Part shown: positions 1-9,021 of the stretch, one piece after another
How the letters are laid out: the number at the start of each line of letters is the position of its first letter
Numbering within the stretch: position 1 is the stretch's first letter
Assembly: GCA_025359915.1 (NCBI GenBank)
Contig: JANYDE010000028.1
Span: 1-64,000 of the forward strand
Length of the DNA: 64,000 nucleotides
Direction of reading: 5' to 3'
DNA from: Chamaesiphon sp. 336R_metabinner_41
GTDB lineage: Bacteria > Cyanobacteriota > Cyanobacteriia > Cyanobacteriales > Chamaesiphonaceae
Program-made: the position numbers and the translations under genes
The notes under the pieces: model-generated
What the model was told of the DNA's origin: nothing
The model's input: only the letters and a program-made list of their open reading frames with translations
Database searches by the model: none

Positions 1-212
1 ACACTTTTTTTGTGATATTTGAGTTTGGATGATTAATAAAAATTATAACTGATGCCGATCGGCTCCTAATTGCTGATGGATTCAATTCGATCGATCGAAT
101 TGAATGCCATTTTATTGACTTATTCAGCAAGCCCTAATTAATAATTATTCAATTTGGGTTGCTAGGCAGCTAGACTCTATACACCGCAAAGCTGATCAAT
201 CAGAGACATAAA

Positions 213-249
213 AAATGCCTGTAACATCACGAAAGAGTTACAGGCATTT
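213..249 (-). terminator. Intrinsic terminator after the gene at 278-1186
   Basis: A 13-bp perfect inverted repeat (AAATGCCTGTAAC, then GTTACAGGCATTT) with an 11-nt loop lies just past the stop of the minus-strand gene. On that strand it is followed by a T-run. Confidence 0.75.
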
Positions 250-277
250 AATTATTAATTATCAATTATTAATTAAT

Positions 278-1186
278 TTAACTATCCATTATTCGATAAT
301 ATTCCTTGGCTGCTTCCGCATAGCCCCAGGCGACACCTTCAGGATCGCGGTTTCGCGTCCAATCAGTAAACCCTGGTTCGCTGCGTCGCTTATAGATCGT
401 ACTAGAATGAACATCCAGCCGTTTTGCTAGTTCGGATTGGATAATCGTCACCATTGGAGCTGGGGGAGCTGCTGTGACTGCTGGGATTTCTGGAAGTTCT
501 GTGATGTGTTCTACTTCTGCGCTTACTGGTGTTGTCGGCGGAGCTGCTTCATCAAATAACTGACGCAGATTGCTCAACTCAGAGACATTTGCGTCAGTTC
601 CCACCACTGGTAATGGTGCTGGCGGTGCAATCGGCTCGACGATCGCCGAAATACTTGATGTCGCTACTTCGACAACCGAAATAGTAACTACAGGGGGAGT
701 GGATACTTGAGGAATAATGTCAGTTGAAATTGGAGTGGATGGCAATGCTGCGACTGGAGTTGCCGCCGATGCTAGCGCAGATGCATCACTCTCACTGTCG
801 TCAAAAATGCTGCCTAGAGTACTTACGGAGACAAAATAGTAGATCTGTCCTCGATCGGGATGTTGGCGGCTGCCAGTGCCAAATTCACCAGCTCTAGTAG
901 CTAAATATTTCTGGGATACTTTGCCAGAAATATTCGCTCTCAGGGAAAGATCGATCGGGCTAATTTCGCCGCGATTTTGAATGACTAATTGTTGAAAAAA
1001 CGGATCGATCGATCGAGCAGTTTTCGTCCATTCGTAGTTTTGCCAGATATTTCCACCAGCGATGAGCAACGTTGTGCCCAATATAAATGGCCACGCCACA
1101 AACAGCGCAGACATCGCCAGTGCTGCTGGGAGGAGAACCAGCAGACAGCCTGTGGCACTTTTCGTATTTATAGCTCTTTCAGGCAT
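278..1186 (-). CDS. Membrane-anchored protein with HTH-like C-terminal domain
   Basis: This 302-residue protein is not a family I can name. Residues about 13-48 form one or two hydrophobic membrane segments. A soluble stretch to about 130 follows, then a Pro/Ala/Val/Thr-rich low-complexity linker to about 240. The last 55 residues contain SELAKRLDVHSSTIYKRR, which reads like a helix-turn-helix, followed by WTRNRDPEGVAW. Similar short tails occur in cyanobacterial hypothetical proteins, as far as I recall. The layout suggests a tethered cytoplasmic binding domain, but DNA binding is an inference. The gene is monocistronic with its own terminator, and tpiA lies upstream on the same strand. Confidence 0.7.
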   Translation of the reverse strand: MPERAINTKSATGCLLVLLPAALAMSALFVAWPFILGTTLLIAGGNIWQNYEWTKTARSIDPFFQQLVIQNRGEISPIDLSLRANISGKVSQKYLATRAGEFGTGSRQHPDRGQIYYFVSVSTLGSIFDDSESDASALASAATPVAALPSTPISTDIIPQVSTPPVVTISVVEVATSSISAIVEPIAPPAPLPVVGTDANVSELSNLRQLFDEAAPPTTPVSAEVEHITELPEIPAVTAAPPAPMVTIIQSELAKRLDVHSSTIYKRRSEPGFTDWTRNRDPEGVAWGYAEAAKEYYRIMDS

Positions 1187-1369
1187 TTGCCCTATGGTTT
1201 TTTAACTTAACGCTAAGTTATTTTAGTCGATCGTACCGCTATTTTTTTATTCTTAGTGGATGACACTGCCAAGATTGTCAATAGTCTCGAAGTTGTTAAA
1301 ATCCTTCCCACTCAAAGATCGTTGTGCGGGAAGGGCATAGATTACTAGTTTCGGGTAGATATATTGGAC

Positions 1370-2098
1370 TTATTTGTAATTAACAATTCCAGCAAAATCA
1401 GTCGCAGCCAGACTCGCACCACCAACCAATACGCCATCAATGTGAGGTTGTGCCATGATTTCGGCAATATTGCTGGGTTTGACCGAACCACCATACTGAA
1501 TTGTGACATCAGGATTAGTCAATTGAGCGCGAATTACGCCAATTACTCGATTTGCTTCCGCAGATTCACAAGTTTCACCAGTGCCAATTGCCCAGATTGG
1601 TTCGTAAGCAATTACCAATTTAGCCTGAGATACGCCAATCAAACCATTATTCAACTGATTAATAATTACCTTTTCCGCGATCCCGGCATCCCGCTGTTGT
1701 TTCGTTTCGCCCACACACAGGATCGGAATCAAGCCACTAGCTTGAGCCGCTTTGAGCCGCATATTCACTGTCTCATCAGTTTCCCCAAAATATTGACGAC
1801 GTTCGCTATGTCCGACAATCACGTATCTAACGCCGACTTCTGTCAACATGCTCGCCGAGATTTCGCCTGTGTAAGCTCCACATTCTTCCCAGTGAACATT
1901 TTGGGCACCTAACCGAATCCGATTACCATGAAGACTTTTGCTGACGGTTGTTAAGTCTGTAAATGGTACGCACAAAACCACCTCGCGATCTTCAGGCGCA
2001 TCATCGATTTGAGAGCTAAACTCCATCAAAAACTCAGTGGCTTCGCCTTGAGTTTTGTACATTTTCCAATTGCCAGCAATAATAACTTTACGCATCAT
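1370..2098 (-). CDS. tpiA: Triosephosphate isomerase
   Basis: This enzyme interconverts dihydroxyacetone phosphate and glyceraldehyde 3-phosphate in glycolysis and the Calvin cycle, in the cytosol. At 242 residues it has normal family length. Visible signatures are the N-terminal GNWKMYK with the substrate-binding Asn and Lys, the VGHSERR segment with the catalytic His, [11 protein letters not shown] with the catalytic Glu, and the phosphate-binding GGS and VGGAS loops near the C-terminus. Two adjacent Met codons open the frame ([12 protein letters not shown]), so the start could be one codon later. It is followed on the same strand by the HTH-like membrane protein, about 180 nt away. Confidence 0.97.
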   Translation of the reverse strand: MMRKVIIAGNWKMYKTQGEATEFLMEFSSQIDDAPEDREVVLCVPFTDLTTVSKSLHGNRIRLGAQNVHWEECGAYTGEISASMLTEVGVRYVIVGHSERRQYFGETDETVNMRLKAAQASGLIPILCVGETKQQRDAGIAEKVIINQLNNGLIGVSQAKLVIAYEPIWAIGTGETCESAEANRVIGVIRAQLTNPDVTIQYGGSVKPSNIAEIMAQPHIDGVLVGGASLAATDFAGIVNYK

Positions 2099-2155
2099 CT
2101 CAAATTAGGCTACTCTACCAGGTTCAATCTCTATATTCCCATGAATTGGGACGAG

Positions 2156-2211
2156 GGGACGAGGTGACGGGGTGACGGGGTGACAGGGTGACGGGGTGAC
2201 GAGGTGGCGGA
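2156..2211. repeat. Octamer tandem repeat (GGTGACGG-type)
   Basis: About six imperfect copies of an 8-bp unit GGTGACGG lie upstream of tpiA. On the coding strand of tpiA they read as a C-rich tract about 60 nt before its start codon. Confidence 0.85.
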
Positions 2212-2248
2212 TTGAATAATTTTCGCCAAGTCTCCCACTCACCAAAGC

Positions 2249-2428
2249 TCACCGCGCACTTCGCCACCACAAAAAAAATGCGATCAAAATAGAAGGCAAG
2301 AATACCGCAGTGAGCGCGATCGAGGTAGTTGGTACTGGTGTTAGATTTTTACCAAAGTAGTTAATCGCGATCGAGATGGCGACAGATGGTAATAACATTT
2401 TGACTAATAGGCTGATTTCGACTGACAC
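2249..2428 (-). CDS. Very small membrane protein
   Basis: A 59-codon frame starts at GTG 2428, with an ATG alternative at 2398 giving 49 residues. The translation is strongly hydrophobic: MLLPSVAISIAINYFGKN, then a short polar TPVPTTS stretch, a second hydrophobic segment (IALTAVFLPSILIAFFLWW) and a terminal RSAR. Two membrane helices with a basic end look like a real coding sequence rather than noise. The family is unknown to me. It is divergent from lpxD with only 27 nt between the starts, or 57 nt if ATG 2398 is used. No clear ribosome-binding site was seen for either start. Confidence 0.5.
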   Translation of the reverse strand: MSVEISLLVKMLLPSVAISIAINYFGKNLTPVPTTSIALTAVFLPSILIAFFLWWRSAR

Positions 2429-2455
2429 TAAGATTAATCTTTAACTCCCGAATTT

Positions 2456-3499
2456 ATGATGCAATTTAGCGAACTGATCGCGAAACTAGGATCTGCCGTT
2501 AGAGCTAGTAGTCTAGGGACAGATAGCCAGCTCGATCCAATTTTAACTGGCTTGGCACCGATCGAGTCAGCGACATCGGGGACGATTAGCTATATCGAAG
2601 GTGATAAGTTTGCCAAGTTTGTCAGCAGTACTGGGGCGAGTGCTTTAATTTTACCGATGAATGAGACGATGCAAGCGGCGGCGATCGAGCGGGGGATTCC
2701 CTGGATTGCGGCGCAGGAACCGCGATTATTGTTTGCGCAAGTTATTAAAGTATTTTATCAACCATTCCGGCTGCCCGTTGGCATTCATCCCAGCGCGATC
2801 GTTGAATCAGGTGTCGAGCTAGGCGATGATGTATCGATCGGTGCTCATGTCGTGATTCAACCTGGGGTCAAAATTGGCAATGGGGTGACGATTCATCCCA
2901 ATGTGGTGATTTATCCCGATGTCGAAATTGGCGATCGCACGATCCTTCATGCAAATTGTACCATTCACGAACGGGTGAGGATCGGCAATGGTTGCGTCAT
3001 CCACAGTGGCGCAGCAATCGGCTCAGAGGGCTTTGGATTTGTCCCGACTGCTTCAGGTTGGTTTAAGATGGAACAGGCAGGTTATACAGTCTTAGAGAAT
3101 GGTGTAGAGATCGGTTGTAATAGTAGCGTCGATCGACCTGCTGTTGGCGAAACTCGAATTGGACGGGATACTAAGCTAGATAACTTAGTCCATGTCGGAC
3201 ATGGTTGTTCGATCGGATCTAATTGCGCTCTGGCAGCTCAAGTGGGGTTAGCTGGCGGCGTGAAAGTTGGCAATGGCGTACTCCTTGCTGGACAGGTGGG
3301 AGTCGCCAATCAAGTGACCATCGGCGATCGAGCAATTGCTTCATCAAAAACAGGTATCCATCGGAATGTCGAACCAGGTGAAGTAGTTTCGGGCTATCCA
3401 GCCATTTCCCACAAAATGTGGCTCAAAACTTCGGCGATCGTCAGCCGACTACCGGAAATGTATCAATTCTTTAAAAACAGTAACAGGAACTCTCTCTAA
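2456..3499 (+). CDS. lpxD: UDP-3-O-acylglucosamine N-acyltransferase
   Basis: LpxD adds the second hydroxyacyl chain to UDP-3-O-acyl-glucosamine in lipid A synthesis, at the cytoplasmic face. The 347-residue protein has an N-terminal uridine-binding-type domain (about 1-105). A left-handed beta helix of hexapeptide repeats follows (GDDVSIGAHVVIQPGVKIGN and further, about 110-320). The segment LVHVGHGCSIGSNCAL carries the family's catalytic His, and a C-terminal helix ends the protein. Length and order match the family. The start has a double Met (MMQFSEL). No other lpx genes are adjacent, which suggests a stand-alone gene. Confidence 0.93.
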   Translation: MMQFSELIAKLGSAVRASSLGTDSQLDPILTGLAPIESATSGTISYIEGDKFAKFVSSTGASALILPMNETMQAAAIERGIPWIAAQEPRLLFAQVIKVFYQPFRLPVGIHPSAIVESGVELGDDVSIGAHVVIQPGVKIGNGVTIHPNVVIYPDVEIGDRTILHANCTIHERVRIGNGCVIHSGAAIGSEGFGFVPTASGWFKMEQAGYTVLENGVEIGCNSSVDRPAVGETRIGRDTKLDNLVHVGHGCSIGSNCALAAQVGLAGGVKVGNGVLLAGQVGVANQVTIGDRAIASSKTGIHRNVEPGEVVSGYPAISHKMWLKTSAIVSRLPEMYQFFKNSNRNSL

Positions 3500-4122
3500 A
3501 AGTACGCAATGAATCCAGTATTCGGATTGGACTCACTGACAAACGAGCATCAAAACCGATATAGTTTACGATTTTTCATGGATGCAATTTCTTGATGAAG
3601 CGTGGTAAGCTACGTCTGTGCTCCGATCGATCAACAAATAGAGGTAGTATTTATCTAGCTTTTGTCGATTACTAGCCATTAATTGCCTATATCTACCACC
3701 GTGTAACAAAAATACACACAAATATTGATTGATTCAGTTGTTTAAAACCTTCAAATCGATTTAAGAGTTAAAGTTTCTTTAACTTAGATTTATGCTTGTA
3801 AGCACAATTCGTATAATCAGGATGTTTTACAATAGCGTGTCTCATCAGTGACGATTGTGTGGAGCGATCATTGTGAAACAGGCGATCCTCGCCTTTGTCG
3901 TTGGCGCAGTCTATCGGAGATAATCGGCAGACTCTCACAGTGTACTAAGCTCTAAGGTCATCCAAATCGACTATAAATAGCTACCGATCGATCGTCAAAC
4001 AGGAAAATTGGTTCTTACAAGTCTAATATTCCCAGCTTTGAGTAAAAATAGCACAGTCGGATAAATTATTTTCTACCTCACACTTAATCCGTTCTAGCAT
4101 TCATAATTTACATCACAAAAAT
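3500..4122. other. 623-nt intergenic region without a supported gene
   Basis: No convincing coding frame was seen. It holds a small perfect hairpin (AGTTAAAG, TTT loop, CTTTAACT) near 3767-3785 and a TATAAT-like hexamer near 3812, without a clear -35 at proper spacing. It probably carries the promoter and leader of the gene at 4123. Confidence 0.5.
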
Positions 4123-5796
4123 ATGAACGAAACTTGGCAACTTATCAGTGCATTTGGCACTAATCAGCTAGCTCAAGCTGCACCAGCAGTTCCAGTCGCC
4201 CCAGTCGTCCCAAATTTTTCAACATCTGGTGTTGAAAATTTTGTCAAACAAACTAGTGGCACCGTCGGAGCCTTCTTACCAAGTTTGATCGGTGCCGTAG
4301 GTATCTTATTTATCGGTTGGATTCTGGCATTTATCCTGTCGTCAATCGTCCTCAAGCTACTTAAGCGTACCAATCTAGATAACAAATTAGGTGATGTTAT
4401 CACTGGTGGGTCTTCTAGATCGGCATCAACACTTAATACCGAAAAAATCGGCGCAGACATCACCTTCTGGCTCGTGTTTCTGTTTGCACTCTCCAGTGCA
4501 CTGAGTGCTCTCCACTTAGATGGTGCCGCACAACCACTTACAAATGTTCTGAGTCAAATCACAGCATTTGTACCCAAATTAATTTCAGCAGCGGCGTTGG
4601 GTGCGATTGCTTGGTTAATTGCCACAGTAATTAGAACTATCGTCACTCGCACCGCAGGCACCATTATGCCTGCGATGTCTCGCAGAATGGCTGTCGGCGA
4701 GAATCAAGTGCTCCCAAGTGAAACATTAGGCAACGCGCTCTACTGGTTCGTCTTCTTATTCTTCCTACCTGCAATCCTCGGAGTTTTAGAACTTCAAGGA
4801 CCATTGGCACCTGTCCAAAATCTGTTAAATGAGATTCTGAGCGCACTGCCAAATATCTTTAAAGCAGTAATGATCGGGGTTGTCGGTTGGTTTGTCGCTC
4901 GCATCGTCCGCGAATTGGTCACTAACTTACTAGCTGCGGCTGGAACTGAGAAATTAGCGACTAAAATTGGCTTGAATAGAGCAGCTCCAGGTCAATCCCT
5001 CTCCGGCTTGTTAGGCACCATTGTCTACTTGATGGTATTGATTCCCACTGCGGTAGCGGCACTAGATGCACTCCAAATCCCCGCGATTTCCAGACCTGCA
5101 ACTTCAATGCTTCAACAAGTATTGACTGCAATCCCTCAAATTCTGACCGCAGCAGCTATTCTAGCTCTTGCTTATGTCGTCAGTCAGTTTATTGGTGAAT
5201 TAGTTACCAATTTACTCAATGGCTTGGGATTCAACAATATCTTCAGAGCGTTGGGATTAAACACCCTACACAACTCTACTACTGCTGCTCCTACCAACCC
5301 TGTCACCCCTGCTTCTACTACTCGCAGCGCAATCGCTCCGATTAGTAAAAAGCAGACTCCTTCGGAAGTTGCTGGATTGGTTGCTCAGATTGGTGTGATG
5401 CTGGTTGCCGCAGTAGCTGCTACTGGTGTATTAGGCATACCATCCCTGACGATATTGGTTAATCAATTGCTACTAATCTCTGGACAAGTTTTGTCTGGTA
5501 TTGTAGTTTTTGCGATCGGTTTATACCTCGCCAATCTCGCTCAGAATGTAGTTGCTAGCTCCGGTACTCACCAATCCCAAGTCCTCGGACAAATCGCTCG
5601 GTTAGCAATTATCGTTTTTGTTGGTGCAATGGCACTACAACAGATGGGTATTGCTGCTAGCATTGTTAACTTAGCTTTTGGTCTATTACTTGGCGCAATT
5701 GCAGTTGCAATGGCGATTTCCTTCGGTTTGGGCGGTCGCGATGTCGCTTCCGAACAGCTCCGCGATTGGATGACTGGATTCCGCGACAAACGGTAA
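4123..5796 (+). CDS. Mechanosensitive-channel-type multi-helix membrane protein
   Basis: This 557-residue integral membrane protein is built from repeated modules. Each has a hydrophobic helix followed by an amphipathic segment (for example LIGAVGILFIGWILAFILSS near 55-75, then similar stretches near 150, 245, 335 and 425). It resembles the conserved TM-helix repeat family (Pfam PF05552), often annotated as mechanosensitive ion channel or CmpX-like proteins. The C-terminus has an MscS-like glycine-rich helix (FGLLLGAIAVAMAISFGLGG). The N-terminal 35 residues are Ala/Pro/Val-rich. A channel role in osmotic response is inferred from family similarity only. A strong terminator follows. Confidence 0.8.
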   Translation: MNETWQLISAFGTNQLAQAAPAVPVAPVVPNFSTSGVENFVKQTSGTVGAFLPSLIGAVGILFIGWILAFILSSIVLKLLKRTNLDNKLGDVITGGSSRSASTLNTEKIGADITFWLVFLFALSSALSALHLDGAAQPLTNVLSQITAFVPKLISAAALGAIAWLIATVIRTIVTRTAGTIMPAMSRRMAVGENQVLPSETLGNALYWFVFLFFLPAILGVLELQGPLAPVQNLLNEILSALPNIFKAVMIGVVGWFVARIVRELVTNLLAAAGTEKLATKIGLNRAAPGQSLSGLLGTIVYLMVLIPTAVAALDALQIPAISRPATSMLQQVLTAIPQILTAAAILALAYVVSQFIGELVTNLLNGLGFNNIFRALGLNTLHNSTTAAPTNPVTPASTTRSAIAPISKKQTPSEVAGLVAQIGVMLVAAVAATGVLGIPSLTILVNQLLLISGQVLSGIVVFAIGLYLANLAQNVVASSGTHQSQVLGQIARLAIIVFVGAMALQQMGIAASIVNLAFGLLLGAIAVAMAISFGLGGRDVASEQLRDWMTGFRDKR

Positions 5797-5820
5797 TCAC
5801 AGCTTTTCTAATTTGATTTG

Positions 5821-5863
5821 AAAAAGTCAGAAACTAGCAATTGATGCTGGTTTCTGACTTTTT
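5821..5863 (+). terminator. Intrinsic terminator
   Basis: A perfect 14-bp inverted repeat AAAAAGTCAGAAAC / GTTTCTGACTTTTT encloses a 15-nt loop and ends in a T-run. It lies 25 nt after the stop of the multi-helix membrane protein. Confidence 0.9.
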
Positions 5864-5961
5864 GTTTGAGCTACCAATTTTTACTATCCCCTGTCCCCTA
5901 ATCCCTAACCCCAGCCAGTTGAGCTAAAATATCCGTAAGTTTTAATTTTTTAGCAGAGACA

Positions 5962-6168
5962 GTGGAAATCAATACGATTAATTGCAGTGAAGTTTGTATA
6001 AATGGTTGTGTTCGACCAGATCGATGTGAAAATAAATCTCATATTGAGTCAGCCTCAAAATTTATTAATGAAACCTCTTTAGACAAAATGCACGAAATCG
6101 CTGAAGAAGCTCGGCGTAAAAAAATGTCGGCACCACCAGTGTGGGTGATTCCTGAATGGAATGATTAA
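5962..6168 (+). CDS. Small Cys-rich conserved protein (68 aa)
   Basis: The start is GTG at 5962. The N-terminus has four cysteines at 8, 12, 16 and 22 (C-x3-C-x3-C-x5-C), a pattern that could hold a metal or Fe-S centre. The second half is helical and charged (ASKFINETSLDKMHEIAEEARRKK) and ends APPVWVIPEWND. I believe this is a conserved cyanobacterial small protein, but no function is known to me. It lies directly upstream of the heme/cytochrome c assembly gene ccsB in the same orientation, separated only by a heptamer array. A link with cytochrome assembly is therefore possible but unproven. Confidence 0.75.
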   Translation: MEINTINCSEVCINGCVRPDRCENKSHIESASKFINETSLDKMHEIAEEARRKKMSAPPVWVIPEWND

Positions 6169-6172
6169 TTCT

Positions 6173-6300
6173 CTCCCATCTCCCATCTCCCATCTCCCAT
6201 CTCCCATCTCCCATCTCCCATCTCCCATCTCCCATCTCCCATCTCCCATCTCCCATCTCCCATCTCCCATCTCCCATCTCCCATCTCCCATCTCCCATCT
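6173..6300. repeat. Heptamer array (CTCCCAT), about 18 copies
   Basis: About 18 near-perfect head-to-tail copies of CTCCCAT fill the gap between the Cys-rich small gene and ccsB and end 10 nt before the ccsB start. It is a short tandemly repeated repetitive (STRR-type) sequence, and its open frames are not genes. Confidence 0.97.
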
Positions 6301-6310
6301 TCATTAAATT

Positions 6311-7312
6311 ATGAACTTAGTCTCACTTCAGAATCAATTAGATAACATCTCCTTTGGCATCTTGCTGTTGACGATGTTGATTTATTGGGTAGGAGCAGCC
6401 TTCCCGAAAATCCCATTTTTGCCAAACCTGGGAACGACAGGAATGGCCATCGCCAATCTCTGTATGGCAACTTTATTAGGTGCGAGATGGATTGAAGCTG
6501 GTTATTTCCCGTTGAGCAACTTATATGAGTCGCTGTTCTTCCTGGCATGGGGTGTCACCGCCATGCACCTATTTGCCGAATCCATCAGTCGGAGTGCCTT
6601 GGTGGGCGTTGTAACGGCTCCTGTGGCGATGTTAATCACTGCCTTTGCCGCACTAAAATTACCTGGTGATATGCAAGCATCGGCTCCGCTGGTACCCGCG
6701 TTGAAATCCAATTGGTTGATGATGCACGTCAGCGTGATGATGTTGTCATATGCCACTTTGTTAGTTGGATCTGTCCTAGCGATTGCCTTCTTATTTGTTA
6801 CACGCGGACAAGAGATCGAGCTACGTGGTAGCTCTTTTGGTGGTAACGGTTATCGGTTGACGAGCAGTCTGGCTACTCAAAATGTTGTCACAGCAATTTC
6901 GACGGAGCCACTGTCGAATGTGACAACAAATCTAGGCAACACCGCAGTCTTAGAATTGCCCACAATGGCGGCGGCTTTATCTCCACAGCGGCTGGGATTG
7001 GCAGATACATTGGATAATATTAGTTACCGAATTATTGGGTTAGGCTTTCCGTTACTAACAATTGGGATTATTGCAGGTGGAGTCTGGGCAAATGAAGCTT
7101 GGGGTTCTTACTGGAGCTGGGATCCCAAGGAAACTTGGGCATTCATTTTATGGTTGGTGTTCGCGGCTTATCTGCACTCACGGATTACCAAAGGTTGGCA
7201 AGGGCGGAAACCAGCTATTCTCGCGGCACTGGGTTTTGTGGTTGTCTGGGTTTGTTACTTGGGTGTCAACCTCCTGGGTAAAGGATTACATAGCTATGGC
7301 TGGTTCTTGTAA
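6311..7312 (+). CDS. ccsB: c-type cytochrome biogenesis protein CcsB (CcsA in plastid naming)
   Basis: This is the heme-handling membrane subunit of the system II (Ccs) cytochrome c synthase, which delivers heme to apocytochromes on the lumen/periplasm side. The 333-residue protein has about eight hydrophobic segments. It carries the tryptophan-rich WWD-type signature [15 protein letters not shown] near residue 260. The flanking conserved histidines (MMHVSVMM near 138, and HSRITKGW and LHSYGW at the end) are in place. A polar, less conserved insertion lies near 165-220. There is no purine-rich ribosome-binding site: the heptamer array sits directly before the start. Confidence 0.95.
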   Translation: MNLVSLQNQLDNISFGILLLTMLIYWVGAAFPKIPFLPNLGTTGMAIANLCMATLLGARWIEAGYFPLSNLYESLFFLAWGVTAMHLFAESISRSALVGVVTAPVAMLITAFAALKLPGDMQASAPLVPALKSNWLMMHVSVMMLSYATLLVGSVLAIAFLFVTRGQEIELRGSSFGGNGYRLTSSLATQNVVTAISTEPLSNVTTNLGNTAVLELPTMAAALSPQRLGLADTLDNISYRIIGLGFPLLTIGIIAGGVWANEAWGSYWSWDPKETWAFILWLVFAAYLHSRITKGWQGRKPAILAALGFVVVWVCYLGVNLLGKGLHSYGWFL

Positions 7313-7446
7313 GTAGATGGGTATAATTAAGTTAAGTAATCAGTATTAGAGCTTAGGAGTGAGGGGGAGATCCGAACTGAGGATTTATACCCCCAACAGG
7401 GCAACTATCACACTCGATCTTTTTACGAATATTTAATAGAATCATT

Positions 7447-7451
7447 GGAGG
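7447..7451 (+). promoter_or_regulatory. Shine-Dalgarno deciding the KGK gene start
   Basis: GGAGG lies five nucleotides before ATG 7457. This supports ATG 7457 over the in-frame TTG at 7445 that contains it. Confidence 0.8.
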
Positions 7452-7456
7452 GTATC

Positions 7457-8380
7457 ATGAGCGATCGCTTTGAGTCATTGGAAGGTGGTGAAGTTGTTTC
7501 GATTCATAACGAAACAGAGGTGTTAAGCGGACATAAAACTTTTAAATCTGGCGATTTAAATGATGCCATTAAAAGTTATGTCGCAAATGCGATCCCTGGT
7601 TGGAGTGAAGAAAAAAATGACTGGTTTACTGAGCGCGGCATCGATTGTGAGGCACTAAGATTTGGCTCTAAGGGGTGGCAAAAAGGTCGGATTAGGTTAT
7701 CCCTGGAATTTTGTCCTGATGAGCCAGGTTTGACTGCGCTGAGTGCTAGTAGTAGCAGCGTCCCAGCTAGCGAAAATTTGTCCCAAACACCCATTGAGAG
7801 TCCATTGACACTTTCTAGTCATCCCGCGAGTGCTGTACTTGAACAGGAAGAAGATCGTGTAATGAGTCATCCCGCGAGTGCTGTACTTGAACAGGAAGAA
7901 GATCGTGTGATGTTGGAAACCGTGATGCCAACCCCCGTTGCGACTAGCGAAGTGGCTATCCCTGTAGCGGGAATTGTGGCAACTAGTGCAGTCGCGGCTG
8001 CTGTGACAATGACTATACCCAATCTGCAACCAGTCAGTGTCCTTCAGGCAATTCCACATCATACTGATACCGTCTTAGAACCAGAACACCACGATTCGAG
8101 TTCTCCTCATAGTGGGGGTTTGGATGAAATTGCATTTGACTTTGATCTGGCAAATAATGATCTAGGACGCATGATTCCGAATGGGATTATGGAATTAGAT
8201 GTCGCTGATGGTTTAGATTTTTCCGAACACGATTTGCTCAGTTTTGAAGCCAATGGGATGTCGGCGGCTGCCGAAGGTTTCGGTAGTTTTCAGGATCTCG
8301 AACGACCAGAAAATTCGGGGATGTTAATCGATGAAGTTTGGAATGAAATGGATCGAGGAAATTGGCCAAAAATTAGTTAA
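7457..8380 (+). CDS. KGK-domain protein
   Basis: Residues 1-85 (MSDRFESLEGGEVVSI, WFTERGIDCEALRFG, GWQKGRIRLSLEFCPDEP) match the KGK family, a cyanobacteria-specific domain of unknown function. The remaining about 220 residues are low-complexity, Ser/Ala/Val-rich and acidic. They contain an exact tandem duplication of a 16-residue unit (SHPASAVLEQEEDRVM) encoded at 7817-7864 and 7865-7912, differing by one silent base. One hydrophobic stretch near 165-190 (VAIPVAGIVATSAVAAAVTM) could be membrane-associated. ATG 7457 is supported by GGAGG. No function can be assigned. Confidence 0.85.
   Translation: MSDRFESLEGGEVVSIHNETEVLSGHKTFKSGDLNDAIKSYVANAIPGWSEEKNDWFTERGIDCEALRFGSKGWQKGRIRLSLEFCPDEPGLTALSASSSSVPASENLSQTPIESPLTLSSHPASAVLEQEEDRVMSHPASAVLEQEEDRVMLETVMPTPVATSEVAIPVAGIVATSAVAAAVTMTIPNLQPVSVLQAIPHHTDTVLEPEHHDSSSPHSGGLDEIAFDFDLANNDLGRMIPNGIMELDVADGLDFSEHDLLSFEANGMSAAAEGFGSFQDLERPENSGMLIDEVWNEMDRGNWPKIS
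7817..7912 (+). repeat. In-frame 48-bp tandem duplication
   Basis: Two adjacent 48-bp copies encode the same 16 residues in the KGK protein linker. Only the Val codon before the final Met codon differs (GTA versus GTG), so the duplication looks recent. Confidence 0.95.
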
Positions 8381-8493
8381 GAGTTTTGGCGGAGCCTCTG
8401 CCAGAGGAGCATAGAGATCGCACTCGATTAACAATTCGCTACAAACTTGCATCTACTTGCGATCGCTATTTTTTGTGTAATGCTTGATATTTT

Positions 8494-8850
8494 ATGGATG
8501 TTATTCAATTAACAGGTATTCGTTGTTACGGTTACACGGGCTATTTACCAGAGGAACGATTTTTGGGACAGTGGTTTGAAGTTGATCTCCGCATGGAAGT
8601 CGATCTCACGGCTGCTGGTCAGAGCGATCGAATTGAGGATACACTCGATTATCGGAGTGTGATCGCGGCTGTCAAGGAAATTATTTCCACCGCTAAGTTC
8701 GATCTTGTCGAAAAATTGGCTGAAACCATTATTACTACTGTACTTGGATTCGACCAGGTTCAACAGGTGGAGCTAAAATTACACAAGCCTGCTGCTCCAA
8801 TTCCTGATTTTGGTGGCAAGATTACGATCGAATTAACTAGGCGTAAGTAA
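8494..8850 (+). CDS. folB: Dihydroneopterin aldolase
   Basis: FolB converts 7,8-dihydroneopterin to 6-hydroxymethyl-dihydropterin and glycolaldehyde in folate synthesis. The protein is 118 residues, the usual size. Recognisable signatures are MDVIQLTGIRCYGYTGYLPEER at the start (written here as its two halves MDVIQLTGIR and CYGYTGYLPEER), DTLDYRSV near 52, LVEKLAETI near 75 and the C-terminal HKPAAPIPDFGGKITIELTR. The related gene folE lies elsewhere in the window (57.5-58.1 kb), so folate genes are not clustered. Confidence 0.95.
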   Translation: MDVIQLTGIRCYGYTGYLPEERFLGQWFEVDLRMEVDLTAAGQSDRIEDTLDYRSVIAAVKEIISTAKFDLVEKLAETIITTVLGFDQVQQVELKLHKPAAPIPDFGGKITIELTRRK

Positions 8851-9021
8851 GCTTTGGGATTTTGGCTCTAGCGGTAAGAAACATCAGGCTCCTCCATTTT
8901 CCTAGCCCCCTTTACTTAACTTTAAATAATGATCGGGATTCCGCTCGATCGATTTTGCCAAGATTCAGGTAGGCTAGAGATGAGAATTGTAATTCTTTAG
9001 TCGTGACTGGGGGAGATATCT

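Noticed and set aside
1364-1912. 182-codon frame antisense to tpiA
   Set aside because: It lies wholly inside tpiA and has no family features.
3871-3921. 16-codon frame from GTG before 4123
   Set aside because: Too short, with no ribosome-binding site and no hydrophobic or conserved pattern.
6065-6304. Open frames translating to repeated MGDGRWE
   Set aside because: They are only the heptamer array read on the minus strand and have no coding support.
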